Positions 43,388 to 50,959 of a DNA stretch of 64,000 nucleotides are shown piece by piece. The stretch spans positions 1,054,001 through 1,118,000 of the forward strand of contig NZ_JACHMB010000001.1 in assembly GCF_014204795.1 (NCBI RefSeq), written 5' to 3'. This stretch comes from Nonomuraea jabiensis (GTDB taxonomy: Bacteria > Actinomycetota > Actinomycetes > Streptosporangiales > Streptosporangiaceae). The notes under the pieces are model-generated. The model worked only from the letters and a program-made list of their open reading frames with translations, was not told the DNA's origin and did no database searches. A program made the translations under genes and the position numbers. Numbering within the stretch: position 1 is the first letter of the stretch; the number at the start of each line of letters is the position of its first letter.

Positions 43388-44024
43388 GCACGCAGCAGCT
43401 TCCGCAGGGCTCGACATCGGGCAGTGTGATCCACAGGCAGCAGGTCCTGCGGAAGTAGCCGTCGCCGGCGGGCTCGATCAGCCCGTCGACCGGCGGGCCG
43501 ATCTCCTTCAGCAGCCGCATGTAGTCGCCCGGCACGATCGACGTCAGCGGATGGGCGAGCGCCTCGGCCGTGGATCCCCACAGCGTCCGCTCGCCCACCT
43601 TCGCCACCGCTCCGACGGCCCGCACCAGCGGCGCCTGCGACTCGGCGAGCGCCTCGCGGATCGCGGCGGCCCCCTCGGACCAGGTGACCCGCGTGGCCGC
43701 GATCGTCACCCCGGCGTCCGACACCTTGAAGTACGTGTCCGCCGGCCGCATGATCGGCACCCGCCCGTCCAGCGCCCAGCCGAGCGCCATGGGCATGGTG
43801 TGCCAGTAGCTGTAGGTCTTCCAGAACAGCGCCGCGCCGACGTGGCGTGGCGCGTTCCAGCGCGCGGCCGTCTCGTCGATCAGCCCGAGCAGCGTCGCGT
43901 ACGGCTCCCGCAGCAGCTCGGTCACCGGCGTCCAGCTGCTGTCGGGCTCGATGACCAGGCGAGGCTCGACGCCCAGCACCCCGCCACGCGCGTCGGCGAC
44001 CCGCTGGAGCGTCTCGGTCAGCAC
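43356..44024 (-). CDS. FhuF-like (2Fe-2S) iron reductase family protein
   Basis: 222 aa. The C-terminal RRTCCLWITLPDVEPCGSCCVLR (two short cysteine pairs, ~198-216) is the [2Fe-2S] signature of FhuF-type ferric-siderophore reductases; the N-terminal part (GAALFWKTYSYWHTMPMALGWAL) is typical of the actinobacterial branch. Predicted role: reductive release of iron from siderophores. GTG 44024 is preceded by AAAGGGGG. An iron box starts 15 bp upstream of the start, so it should be repressed by iron through an IdeR/DmdR regulator. It ends 32 bp inside the convergent cysteine dioxygenase gene. Confidence 0.85.
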   Translation of the reverse strand: MLTETLQRVADARGGVLGVEPRLVIEPDSSWTPVTELLREPYATLLGLIDETAARWNAPRHVGAALFWKTYSYWHTMPMALGWALDGRVPIMRPADTYFKVSDAGVTIAATRVTWSEGAAAIREALAESQAPLVRAVGAVAKVGERTLWGSTAEALAHPLTSIVPGDYMRLLKEIGPPVDGLIEPAGDGYFRRTCCLWITLPDVEPCGSCCVLRPPPRRPEV

Positions 44025-44036
44025 CCTGAACCCCCT

Positions 44037-45209
44037 TTAAAGGTTAGCCTTACCTAAGGTAGCAGGCCGCCCCGCGAACCACCCAGCCGCGATCTGCACC
44101 ACGAGCACCCCCAGCCCCGCCAGCAGCGGCACGGTCCAGCCCCCGGAGACCTCCCTGAGGAACCCGAACAGCAACGGCCCCAGCGCCGCGATCACGTACC
44201 CCACCGACTGCGCCACGGCCGAAAGCGCGGTCACGGTGGCCGGATCGGCCGGCCGCAGCGCGATGATCAGCAGTGCCAGCGCGAACGAGGCGCCCTGGCC
44301 GATCCCCAGCACGATCATCCACAGCCAGGGCGCGGCCGTGGGGGCCAGCAGCATGCCGAGGTAGCCGAGCACGGTCAGCACCCCGGCGCCCACCACGTAC
44401 GGCACCTGCGAGGCCCGCCGGCCCGCCAGCACGGGGATCGCCAGCGAGGTGCCGACCTGGACCAGGTTCGTCAGGCTGAGCAGGTAGCCGGCCTGGTCGG
44501 CGGGGAGTCCGGCGTCCAGGAAGATCGTCGGCAGCCAGGCCAGCATGACGTAGAAGGTGAGCGACTGCAGGCCCATGAGGGCGGTCACCGACCAGGTCAC
44601 GGGGCTCCTGAGCACCACTCCGAACGGCCTGGGCCCGTTCTGCGCCCCGCTCTGCTTGCGCAGCGCCTGGGGCAGCCAGAGCAGCGCGGCCAGCAGGGCG
44701 GGCACGGCGAGCAGCGCGGAGACGCCGCGCCAGCCGTACCCGGTGGCGTGCTCGACGGGGATGACCAGCCCGGAGGCGAGGGTGGCGCCGGCCACCACCG
44801 AGGCGACGTAGACGCCGGTCATCAGGTTGACCCGGGTGGGGAAGTGCTCCTTGACGACGGCGGGCATGGAGACGTTCATGACGGCGATCGCCGTGGCCGC
44901 GAGGGCGGAGCCGAGGTAGAGCACGGGCGCGCCGTCGAGGCCGCGCAGCGTCACGCCCGCCGCGATGACCAGCAGTCCGGCCAGCAGCGTGCGGTCGAGC
45001 CCGAAGCGCCGCGCGAGCAGCGGCGTGACCGGCCCGAACACGCCGAGACAGACCACCATGACCGTGGTGACGGCGCCGCCGCCGGCGGGTGACAGGCCGA
45101 CGTCCTTCATGATCTCGTCGAGCAGCGGGGAGACGCCCGCGATCGCGGGACGCAGGTTGAGCGCGGCCAGTACGAACCCGGTGACCAGCACGGCAGATCT
45201 CAACGACAT
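44037..45209 (-). CDS. MFS transporter, CynX/NimT-like
   Basis: About 390 aa with some twelve hydrophobic segments. The start (SAVLVTGFVLAALNLRPAIAGVSPLL), LARRFGLDRTLLAGLL and LTALMGLQSLTFYVMLAWLPTIFLDAG-like segments fit the cyanate/nitroimidazole (CynX/NimT) branch of the major facilitator superfamily. ATG at 45209 is preferred, with GAGAG nine nt upstream; ATG 45227 (six residues longer) is possible. It is divergent from a LacI regulator, with a perfect GACAACGTTGTC palindrome between them. Substrate cannot be read from sequence. Confidence 0.85.
   Translation of the reverse strand: MSLRSAVLVTGFVLAALNLRPAIAGVSPLLDEIMKDVGLSPAGGGAVTTVMVVCLGVFGPVTPLLARRFGLDRTLLAGLLVIAAGVTLRGLDGAPVLYLGSALAATAIAVMNVSMPAVVKEHFPTRVNLMTGVYVASVVAGATLASGLVIPVEHATGYGWRGVSALLAVPALLAALLWLPQALRKQSGAQNGPRPFGVVLRSPVTWSVTALMGLQSLTFYVMLAWLPTIFLDAGLPADQAGYLLSLTNLVQVGTSLAIPVLAGRRASQVPYVVGAGVLTVLGYLGMLLAPTAAPWLWMIVLGIGQGASFALALLIIALRPADPATVTALSAVAQSVGYVIAALGPLLFGFLREVSGGWTVPLLAGLGVLVVQIAAGWFAGRPATLGKANL
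44039..44057 (-). promoter_or_regulatory. Iron box (IdeR/DmdR-type operator)
   Basis: The minus strand reads TTAGGTAAGGCTAACCTTT, matching 16 of 19 bases of the consensus TTAGGTTAGGCTAACCTAA. It sits directly before the FhuF-like gene and overlaps the last codons of the upstream MFS gene (stop at 44037-44039). Confidence 0.85.
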
Positions 45210-45234
45210 AGGGAACCACTCTCGCATAACCCCT

Positions 45235-45246
45235 GACAACGTTGTC
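45235..45246. promoter_or_regulatory. LacI-type operator palindrome
   Basis: GACAACGTTGTC is a perfect 12-bp palindrome with central CG between the MFS transporter and LacI-regulator starts. The same core recurs at 58731-58742 before a sugar ABC importer. Confidence 0.75.
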
Positions 45247-45276
45247 TGCCTGGTCCGGGTGAGGAATGATCCTGGC

Positions 45277-46263
45277 GTGAGACCGACGATGAAGGACGTC
45301 GCCTCGGCGGCGGGCGTGGCGCTCAAGACCGTCTCGCGCGTCGTGAACGGCGAGCCCGGCGTCCACCCGGCCACGGCCGAGCGGGTGCGCGCGGCCATCG
45401 AGCGGCTGGGTTACAGCCGCAACGAGAGCGCGGCGGTGCTGCGCAGGGGCACGACGGCCACGGTCGGGCTGGTCATCGAGGACGTGGCGGACCCGTTCTA
45501 CTCGGGTCTGAGCCGGGCCGTCGAGGACGTCGTCATCGAGCACGGCTGGCTGCTGCTGAGCGGCTCGTCGAGCGAGGAGCCGCTCAGGGAGCGCGAGCTG
45601 GTCGAGACGTTCTGCGCGCGCCGGGTGGACGGGCTGATCGTGGTGCCCGCCGGCGACGACCACACGTACCTGCGGCCCGAGCTGGAGGCCGGCACGCCGG
45701 TGGTGTTCGCCGACCGGCCGCCGGGCGCGGGGATCGACGTGGACACCGTGCTCGCCGACAACCTCGGCGGCGCCGGGGAGGCGATCCGCCACCTCATGGG
45801 CCACGGCCACCGCAGGATCGCCTTCCTGGGGGACGACCCGGGCATCTTCACCGCGGCCGAGCGGCTCAACGGCTACCGGCAGGCGCTCGGGGGGCTGTTC
45901 GACCAGCGGCTGGTGTCGATGCGGCCGCCCTCGCTGGAAGGCGTGCGCGCGGACCTGGCCCGCATGTTCGCCCTGGACGATCCGCCCTCCGCGCTGTTCA
46001 CCGGCAACGGCCGCTACACCGTGACGACGCTGCGCGCGCTGGCGGGGCGCCGGGTGGCGCTGGTGGGGTTCGACGACTTCGAGCTGGCCGACCTGCTGAC
46101 CCCGGGGGTGAGCGTGGTGGCGCAGGACCCGGCGTGGATGGGGCGGGTGGCGGCCGAGCTGCTCTTCCGCCGCCTGCGCGGCGACGCGGGGCCGCCGGAG
46201 CACATCGAGCTGCCGGTACGGCTCATCGCCCGCGGCTCCGGCGAGCTCCCCCCGCCCTACTGA
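45277..46263 (+). CDS. LacI-family transcriptional regulator
   Basis: 328 aa. HTH at TMKDVASAAGVALKTVSRVVNGEPGV (~4-29), then a ligand domain (VGLVIEDVADPFYSGLSRAVED, VDGLIVVPAG, GHRRIAFLGDDPGIFTAAERLNGYRQAL, VALVGFDDFELADLLTPGVSVVAQD). GTG 45277 is taken, with GTGAGGA about 12 nt upstream; ATG 45289 would cut into the HTH. Divergent from the MFS gene around a GACAACGTTGTC operator that it probably binds. A matching site upstream of the ABC importer 12 kb away makes that operon a candidate trans target. The effector-binding half is slightly short, but no motif is broken. Confidence 0.92.
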   Translation: MRPTMKDVASAAGVALKTVSRVVNGEPGVHPATAERVRAAIERLGYSRNESAAVLRRGTTATVGLVIEDVADPFYSGLSRAVEDVVIEHGWLLLSGSSSEEPLRERELVETFCARRVDGLIVVPAGDDHTYLRPELEAGTPVVFADRPPGAGIDVDTVLADNLGGAGEAIRHLMGHGHRRIAFLGDDPGIFTAAERLNGYRQALGGLFDQRLVSMRPPSLEGVRADLARMFALDDPPSALFTGNGRYTVTTLRALAGRRVALVGFDDFELADLLTPGVSVVAQDPAWMGRVAAELLFRRLRGDAGPPEHIELPVRLIARGSGELPPPY

Positions 46264-46267
46264 CCGC

Positions 46268-46588
46268 TCAGACGACCCGCTCGTCCACGCCCACGGCGCC
46301 CACGCCGCTGGTGAAGATGCCGCCGCAGTATCCCCGCGACTCCCCCGACGCGCCGGGCGCGAGCGTCACCCACTCGCCCACGACGTCCGGCGCCCGGCCG
46401 CAGACCACCACGGCCCGGAACTTCCAGGTCTGGCCCGTGGGGTTGGTGCAGGACGCGATGCCGAGGTCCCTGTCCTGCGCGTGCACGTAGGTGTCGCAGC
46501 GCAGGACCGTGGCCGCCGCCACGGCGGGCGGCTCCATGTTCCCGACCACGAGGCCGACGGCCACCGCGGCCAACATCCCTTTGGACAT
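46268..46588 (-). CDS. Small secreted hypothetical protein
   Basis: 106 aa, not recognised. It begins MSKGMLAAVAVGLVVGN and continues to AVAAAT, a Sec-type signal peptide with likely cleavage after AVA-A. The mature part (~75 aa) has four cysteines (RCDTYV, IASCTNP, VVVCGRAP, RGYCGG), consistent with two disulfides in an exported domain. ATG at 46588 with GGGGAGAGG just upstream. Convergent with the LacI gene, four bp between stops. Confidence 0.72.
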   Translation of the reverse strand: MSKGMLAAVAVGLVVGNMEPPAVAAATVLRCDTYVHAQDRDLGIASCTNPTGQTWKFRAVVVCGRAPDVVGEWVTLAPGASGESRGYCGGIFTSGVGAVGVDERVV

Positions 46589-46742
46589 TGCCTCTCCCCT
46601 GTCCCCCGTATTACTTTGCGCAGTCGATCGTAAGCGCACAGTAGTAGCCCTGTCTGGAGAACGTCAGGGCAGCTAGCCTTTCCAGCGGAGAGCGCGGTAG
46701 TGGCCCCGGGGGACATCACCGCCTATAGTCGTTTGCGCATCG

Positions 46743-46760
46743 GTTCAGCAAAAATGTTCA
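46743..46760 (-). promoter_or_regulatory. SorC-operator candidate, copy 1
   Basis: Minus strand TGAACATTTTTGCTGAAC, 16 of 18 bases identical to the site at 47737-47754. It lies 13 bp before the SorC gene start and just after a TATAGT box (46724-46729), where a repressor would block transcription. Confidence 0.7.
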
Positions 46761-46773
46761 CAGGAGCGCGCGC

Positions 46774-47739
46774 ATGAATGCCGCCGACGTCGCACCGGAG
46801 ACACCGGCCAGGTTCCCGCTTGAGCTGATGTACGCGGCGGCCCAGCAGTACTACATCGAGGAAGTCACCCAGGGCGACATCGCCCAGCGGCTCGGCGTCT
46901 CCAGGGCGACCGTGAGCCGGCTGATCACCGAGGCCCGCAAGCAGGGCATCGTCGAGATCAAGGTGCACCGGCCGGCCGCGCTCGAGGACGGCCCGCTGGC
47001 CGCCGAGGTGGCGCAGGCGCTCGACCTGCAGCGCGTCTACCTCGTCCCCAAGGTCAGCGGCCCCACCCTGGGTCCGTGGCTGGCCCCCGCCGTGACCCGG
47101 GCGCTGGCGGCGGTCGGGCTGGAGGCCGGCGACGTCGTGCTCGTCTCCTCCGGCACCACCGTCTACGAGTGCGCCCGCGAGGGGCTCGGCCAGTACCCGG
47201 GCGTCACGATCGCGCCCGCGGTGGGCGGCCAGGAGGAGCCGCAGCCCTGGTTCCAGACCAACGAGACCACCCGCATCCTGGCCGAACGCGCCGGCGGCGT
47301 GCCCGCTTACCTCTACGCGCCCGCCCTGCCGGGTCCCGAGCTGTTCTACTCGCTGCAGCACGAGCCGTCCGTACGCCGGGTCATGGACCTGTGGGCGCAC
47401 GCCAAGTGCGCCATCGTCGGCGTCGGCTCGGCCCCGCTGATGCGGCAGATGACGCCCGCCCTCATGCCGCGCGACGCCGACAGCCTGCGCCAGGCCGTGG
47501 GAGACGTGTGCATGCGCGTCTACGACCGCGACGGCGAGCCCGTCACGTACCCGGGCAGCGAGCGCCTGGTCGCCACGCAGCTGGAGGAGCTGCGCCGCAT
47601 CCCCGCCACGATCGCGGTCGCGGTCGGCGCCGAGAAGGTGCTGTCCATCGTCGCGGGCGCCAAGGGCGGCTACTTCAACCAGCTCGTCACCGATGTCCCG
47701 ACGGCAGAGGGCCTGGTGGCCGCCGCCCACCAGCTCTGA
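46774..47739 (+). CDS. SorC/DeoR-type sugar-binding transcriptional regulator
   Basis: 321 aa. N-terminal HTH (YYIEEVTQGDIAQRLGVSRATVSRLITEARKQGIVEIKV, ~26-64) followed by the SorC sugar-phosphate-binding domain (GDVVLVSSGTTVYECA, APAVGGQ, AKCAIVGVGSAP, AVGAEKVLSIVAGAKGGYFNQLVTDVPTAEGL). ATG 46774 has CAGGAG seven nt upstream. It precedes a sugar uptake/kinase operon in the same orientation, and near-identical 18-bp motifs precede both. The likely effector is a phosphorylated product of one of the operon's kinases. Confidence 0.92.
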   Translation: MNAADVAPETPARFPLELMYAAAQQYYIEEVTQGDIAQRLGVSRATVSRLITEARKQGIVEIKVHRPAALEDGPLAAEVAQALDLQRVYLVPKVSGPTLGPWLAPAVTRALAAVGLEAGDVVLVSSGTTVYECAREGLGQYPGVTIAPAVGGQEEPQPWFQTNETTRILAERAGGVPAYLYAPALPGPELFYSLQHEPSVRRVMDLWAHAKCAIVGVGSAPLMRQMTPALMPRDADSLRQAVGDVCMRVYDRDGEPVTYPGSERLVATQLEELRRIPATIAVAVGAEKVLSIVAGAKGGYFNQLVTDVPTAEGLVAAAHQL

Positions 47740-47754
47740 ACATCTTTGCTGGAC
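47737..47754 (+). promoter_or_regulatory. SorC-operator candidate, copy 2
   Basis: TGAACATCTTTGCTGGAC begins at the stop codon of the SorC gene and contains the inverted repeat CTTTG-ctgga-CAAAG (to 47757). It matches the site before the regulator in opposite orientation and lies 121 bp upstream of the binding-protein start, in the 135-bp leader of the operon. Confidence 0.7.
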
Positions 47755-47874
47755 AAAGTTTCAGCACCCGCGCTACCGTGAGCCGCACCACAGGATGTGC
47801 CTGGTTGTGAGGGCATTGTCCTGTTTCGGGGGCAGTGCGTCAGGAATCCCGGTAGCAAGTGAGGAACGAAACCC

Positions 47875-48969
47875 GTGAACAGAGCTAAGATGCGGACCTC
47901 CACGTTCGCCGCAGTGGCAGTGCTCGCAGGCTCGGTGCTGGCCGCGTGCGGCTCCGGCTCCGGATCGACCGGCGGGGGCACCAGCGGCGGCGACAGCGGT
48001 GCCGCCCAGAACGCCAAGGTCGCCTTCCTCATGCCCGACCTCGCCTCCACTCGGTACGAGCTGGCGGACAAGCCGCTGTTCGAGGCCAAGATGAAGCAGC
48101 TCTGCCCGACCTGCGAGGTCATCTACCAGAACGCCGACTCCGACGCCGCCAAGCAGCAGCAACAGGCCAACTCCGCGCTCGCCCAGGGCGTCAAGGCCAT
48201 CGTGCTCGACCCGGTCGACTCCGCCGCCGCGGCCACCATCGTCAAGACGGCCCAGTCGCAGCAGGTGGCGGTCATCGCCTACGACCGTCCGATCCCGGCC
48301 ACGCCCGCCGACTACTACATCTCGTTCGACAACGAGAAGATCGGCTCCATGATCGCCCAGTCCCTGGTCGACCACCTGAAGAAGGAGAACGCCAAGGGCG
48401 GGATCCTCCAGGTCAACGGCTCCCCCACGGACGCGGCGGCCGGCCTGATCAAGAAGGGCATCCACAGCGCGGTCGACCCGAGCGGGTTCAAGCTGCTGGC
48501 CGAGTACGACACCCCCGACTGGCAGCCGGAGAAGGCCCAGACCTGGGTCAGCGGCCAGATCACGCAGTTCAAGGACCAGATCGTCGGCGTGGTCGCGGCC
48601 AACGACGGCACCGGCGGCGGCTCGATCGCCGCGTTCAAGGCCGCGGGCGTGAAGGTGCCGCCGGTCACCGGCAACGACGCCGAGCTGGCCGCCGCCCAGC
48701 GCATCATCGCGGGCGACCAGTACAACACGATCTCCAAGCCGATCAAGATCGTGGCCGAGGCCTCCGCGAACGTGGCGTGGGAGTTCATGCAGGGCAAGAA
48801 GCCCGCGGGCAAGACCACGCTCTACAACACCCCGTCGGAGCTGTTCGTGCCCACGGTGGTGACCAAGGAGAACATCAAGGAAGTGCTGTTCGACAGCGGC
48901 ATCATGAAGGCCGCCGAGGCCTGCGCCGGCGAGTACGCCAAGGGCTGCGCCGAGCTCGGAATCAAGTGA
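47875..48969 (+). CDS. Sugar ABC transporter substrate-binding lipoprotein (CUT2/ribose type)
   Basis: 364-aa periplasmic-binding-protein-like lipoprotein. Signal peptide with lipobox VLAAC (Cys ~25) followed by a Gly/Ser linker; the body (KVAFLMPDLASTRYELADKPLFEAKM, QGVKAIVLDPVDSAAAATIV, YYISFDNEKIGSMIAQ, VVAANDGTGGGSIAAFKAAG) is typical of the xylose/ribose-type group. GTG at 47875 follows GAGGAACGAAACCC; ATG 47890 is an alternative. The ATPase start overlaps its stop (TGATG), so it is the first gene of the operon. Sugar identity unknown. Confidence 0.9.
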   Translation: MNRAKMRTSTFAAVAVLAGSVLAACGSGSGSTGGGTSGGDSGAAQNAKVAFLMPDLASTRYELADKPLFEAKMKQLCPTCEVIYQNADSDAAKQQQQANSALAQGVKAIVLDPVDSAAAATIVKTAQSQQVAVIAYDRPIPATPADYYISFDNEKIGSMIAQSLVDHLKKENAKGGILQVNGSPTDAAAGLIKKGIHSAVDPSGFKLLAEYDTPDWQPEKAQTWVSGQITQFKDQIVGVVAANDGTGGGSIAAFKAAGVKVPPVTGNDAELAAAQRIIAGDQYNTISKPIKIVAEASANVAWEFMQGKKPAGKTTLYNTPSELFVPTVVTKENIKEVLFDSGIMKAAEACAGEYAKGCAELGIK

Positions 48970-49730
48970 TGAGCGTCCTCTCTCTGCGCGGGATCAGCAA
49001 GACCTTCGGCGCGGTGGCGGCGCTGACCGACATCGACCTCGACGTCGCCGCCGGCCAGGTCGTCGCGGTCGTGGGGGACAACGGCGCGGGCAAGTCGACC
49101 CTGGTCAAGATCCTCTCGGGCGTGCACCCGCCGGACGGCGGCACGATCACGTTCGAGGGGAACGAGGTCCACATCCCCACCCCGGCCGCCGCGCACAAGC
49201 TCGGCATCGCCACCGTCTTCCAGGACCTCGCGCTCTGCGAGAACCTCAACGTGATCCAGAACCTGTTCCTCGGCCAGGAGATCCGCCCGCTGCGCCTCAA
49301 CGACGTGGCGATGGAGACCCGCTCGTGGGAGCTGCTCCGCCAGCTCTCCGCGAAGATCCCGAGCGTACGGGTGCCGGTGGCGGCGCTGTCGGGCGGCCAG
49401 CGGCAGACGGTGGCCATCGCCCGGTCGCTGCTCGGCGACCCGAAGGTCATCATCCTCGACGAGCCCACCGCCGCGCTGGGCGTGGCGCAGACGGCCGAGG
49501 TGCTCAACCTGGTCGAGCGGCTGCGCGAGAACGGCCTGGGCGTCATCATGATCAGCCACAACATGGCCGACGTGAAGGCCGTCGCCGACACCGTCGCCGT
49601 GCTGCGGCTCGGCCGCAACAACGGCGTGTTCGACGTGGACCAGGTCTCCACCGAGGACATCATCGCCGCCATCACCGGCGCCACCGACAACGTGGTGTCC
49701 CGGCGTGCGCAGAGGGGGAACGGCTCATGA
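48969..49730 (+). CDS. Sugar ABC transporter ATP-binding protein (single ABC domain)
   Basis: 253 aa, energising import of the sugar bound by the preceding lipoprotein. Walker A GDNGAGKST (~36-44), Q-loop VFQDLALCENLNV, signature LSGGQRQ, Walker B VIILDEPTAAL, His-switch ISHNM. RbsA/XylG proteins carry two fused ABC domains (~500 aa); this one has a single domain, as in FrcA-like systems, so it should act as a homodimer. ATG 48969 overlaps the upstream stop by one base and its own stop overlaps the permease start (ATGA). Confidence 0.93.
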   Translation: MSVLSLRGISKTFGAVAALTDIDLDVAAGQVVAVVGDNGAGKSTLVKILSGVHPPDGGTITFEGNEVHIPTPAAAHKLGIATVFQDLALCENLNVIQNLFLGQEIRPLRLNDVAMETRSWELLRQLSAKIPSVRVPVAALSGGQRQTVAIARSLLGDPKVIILDEPTAALGVAQTAEVLNLVERLRENGLGVIMISHNMADVKAVADTVAVLRLGRNNGVFDVDQVSTEDIIAAITGATDNVVSRRAQRGNGS

Positions 49731-50959
49731 GCACAGTGACGACCGACCGTCAGGACGAGCGGCTCCAGAACCGCGACGGGCTGCGCGGCGCGCTCGCCGA
49801 CGTGGTCGAGCGGGCCCGCGGCGGCGACCTGGGCGTCATCCCCGTCGTGGTCGGGCTCGTGGTCATCTGGACGGTCCTGCAGGTCCTCAACCCGATCTTC
49901 CTGTCCAGCGCGAACCTGGTGAACCTCACCCTGGAGTCCGCCGCCGTCGGGATCATCTCGCTCGGCATCGTCTGCGTGCTGCTGGTCGGCCAGATCGACC
50001 TGTCCGTCGGCTCGGTCAGCGGGCTGTCGGGAGCGGTGCTCGCGGTGCTGTTCGTGGGCCAGGGGCTGCCGGTCTGGCTGGCCATCGCCGCGGCGGTGAT
50101 CATGGGCGCGGTCATCGGCTGGGTGTACGGGCAGCTGTTCAACCGGTTCGGGGTGCCGAGCTTCGTGATCACGCTGGCCGGCCTGCTCGCCTTCCTCGGG
50201 CTCCAGCTGTACGTGCTGGGCACCAAGGGGTCGATCAACCTGCCCTTCGACTCGGGCCTGGTGAACTTCGCGCAGCTCGACTTCGTGCCGGCCTGGCTGT
50301 CGTACACGTTCGCGGTCGTCGCCGCCGTCTGGCTGTTCGTCACCGGATACCTGCACGCGCAGGAGCGGCGCAAGGCCGGGCTGTCGGCCAAAAGCGTGTC
50401 CACGCTGGCCGTCAGGAGCGCGGCGCTGCTGGTCGTGCTGGCCTTCGTGGTCTGGTACCTGGGCCAGACGCGCGGCGTGGGCTGGATGTTCGTCTTCTTC
50501 GTGGCGCTCGTGCTGATCATGCACTACCTGCTGTCGCGGACGAAGTGGGGCCGGGCCGTCTACGCCGTCGGCGGCAACGTGGAGGCCGCCCGCCGGGCCG
50601 GCATCAACGTCAGGGCCGTCTACACCTCGGTGTTCGTGCTCTGCTCGACGTTCGCCGCGGTCGGCGGCATCCTGGCCGCGGCCCGGCTCGCGGCGGCCAA
50701 CCAGTCCAGCGGCGGCGGCGACGTCAACCTCAACGCCATCGCGGCGGCCGTGATCGGCGGGACGAGCCTGTTCGGCGGGCGCGGCACCGCGTTCGGCGCG
50801 CTGCTCGGGATCATCGTCATCCAGTCCATCTCCAGCGGCCTGACCCTGCTCAACCTCGACTCGTCGATCAGGTTCGTGGTCACCGGCGCGGTGCTGCTGC
50901 TCGCCGTGATCGTCGACTCCGTGTCGCGCCGGTCGAGGACCTCCCACGGCAGGGCCTGA
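49727..50959 (+). CDS. Sugar ABC transporter permease (XylH-like)
   Basis: 410 aa with about ten membrane helices; long first cytoplasmic segment (~1-38) and a charged loop ~225-240 (AQERRKAGLSAKSV). Family stretches: GIVCVLLVGQIDLSVGSVSGLSGA, NRFGVPSFVITLAGLLAFLGLQL, GRAVYAVGGNVEAARRAGINV, AAVIGGTSLFGGRGTAFGALLG. The inserts and length match XylH-type permeases rather than shorter RbsC types. Start overlaps the ATPase stop; its stop overlaps the first kinase by one base. Confidence 0.93.
   Translation: MSTVTTDRQDERLQNRDGLRGALADVVERARGGDLGVIPVVVGLVVIWTVLQVLNPIFLSSANLVNLTLESAAVGIISLGIVCVLLVGQIDLSVGSVSGLSGAVLAVLFVGQGLPVWLAIAAAVIMGAVIGWVYGQLFNRFGVPSFVITLAGLLAFLGLQLYVLGTKGSINLPFDSGLVNFAQLDFVPAWLSYTFAVVAAVWLFVTGYLHAQERRKAGLSAKSVSTLAVRSAALLVVLAFVVWYLGQTRGVGWMFVFFVALVLIMHYLLSRTKWGRAVYAVGGNVEAARRAGINVRAVYTSVFVLCSTFAAVGGILAAARLAAANQSSGGGDVNLNAIAAAVIGGTSLFGGRGTAFGALLGIIVIQSISSGLTLLNLDSSIRFVVTGAVLLLAVIVDSVSRRSRTSHGRA

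Noticed and set aside
44050..46203. Long minus-strand frame across the MFS and LacI genes
   Set aside because: It overlaps two well-supported genes in other frames and reads as basic, repetitive sequence.
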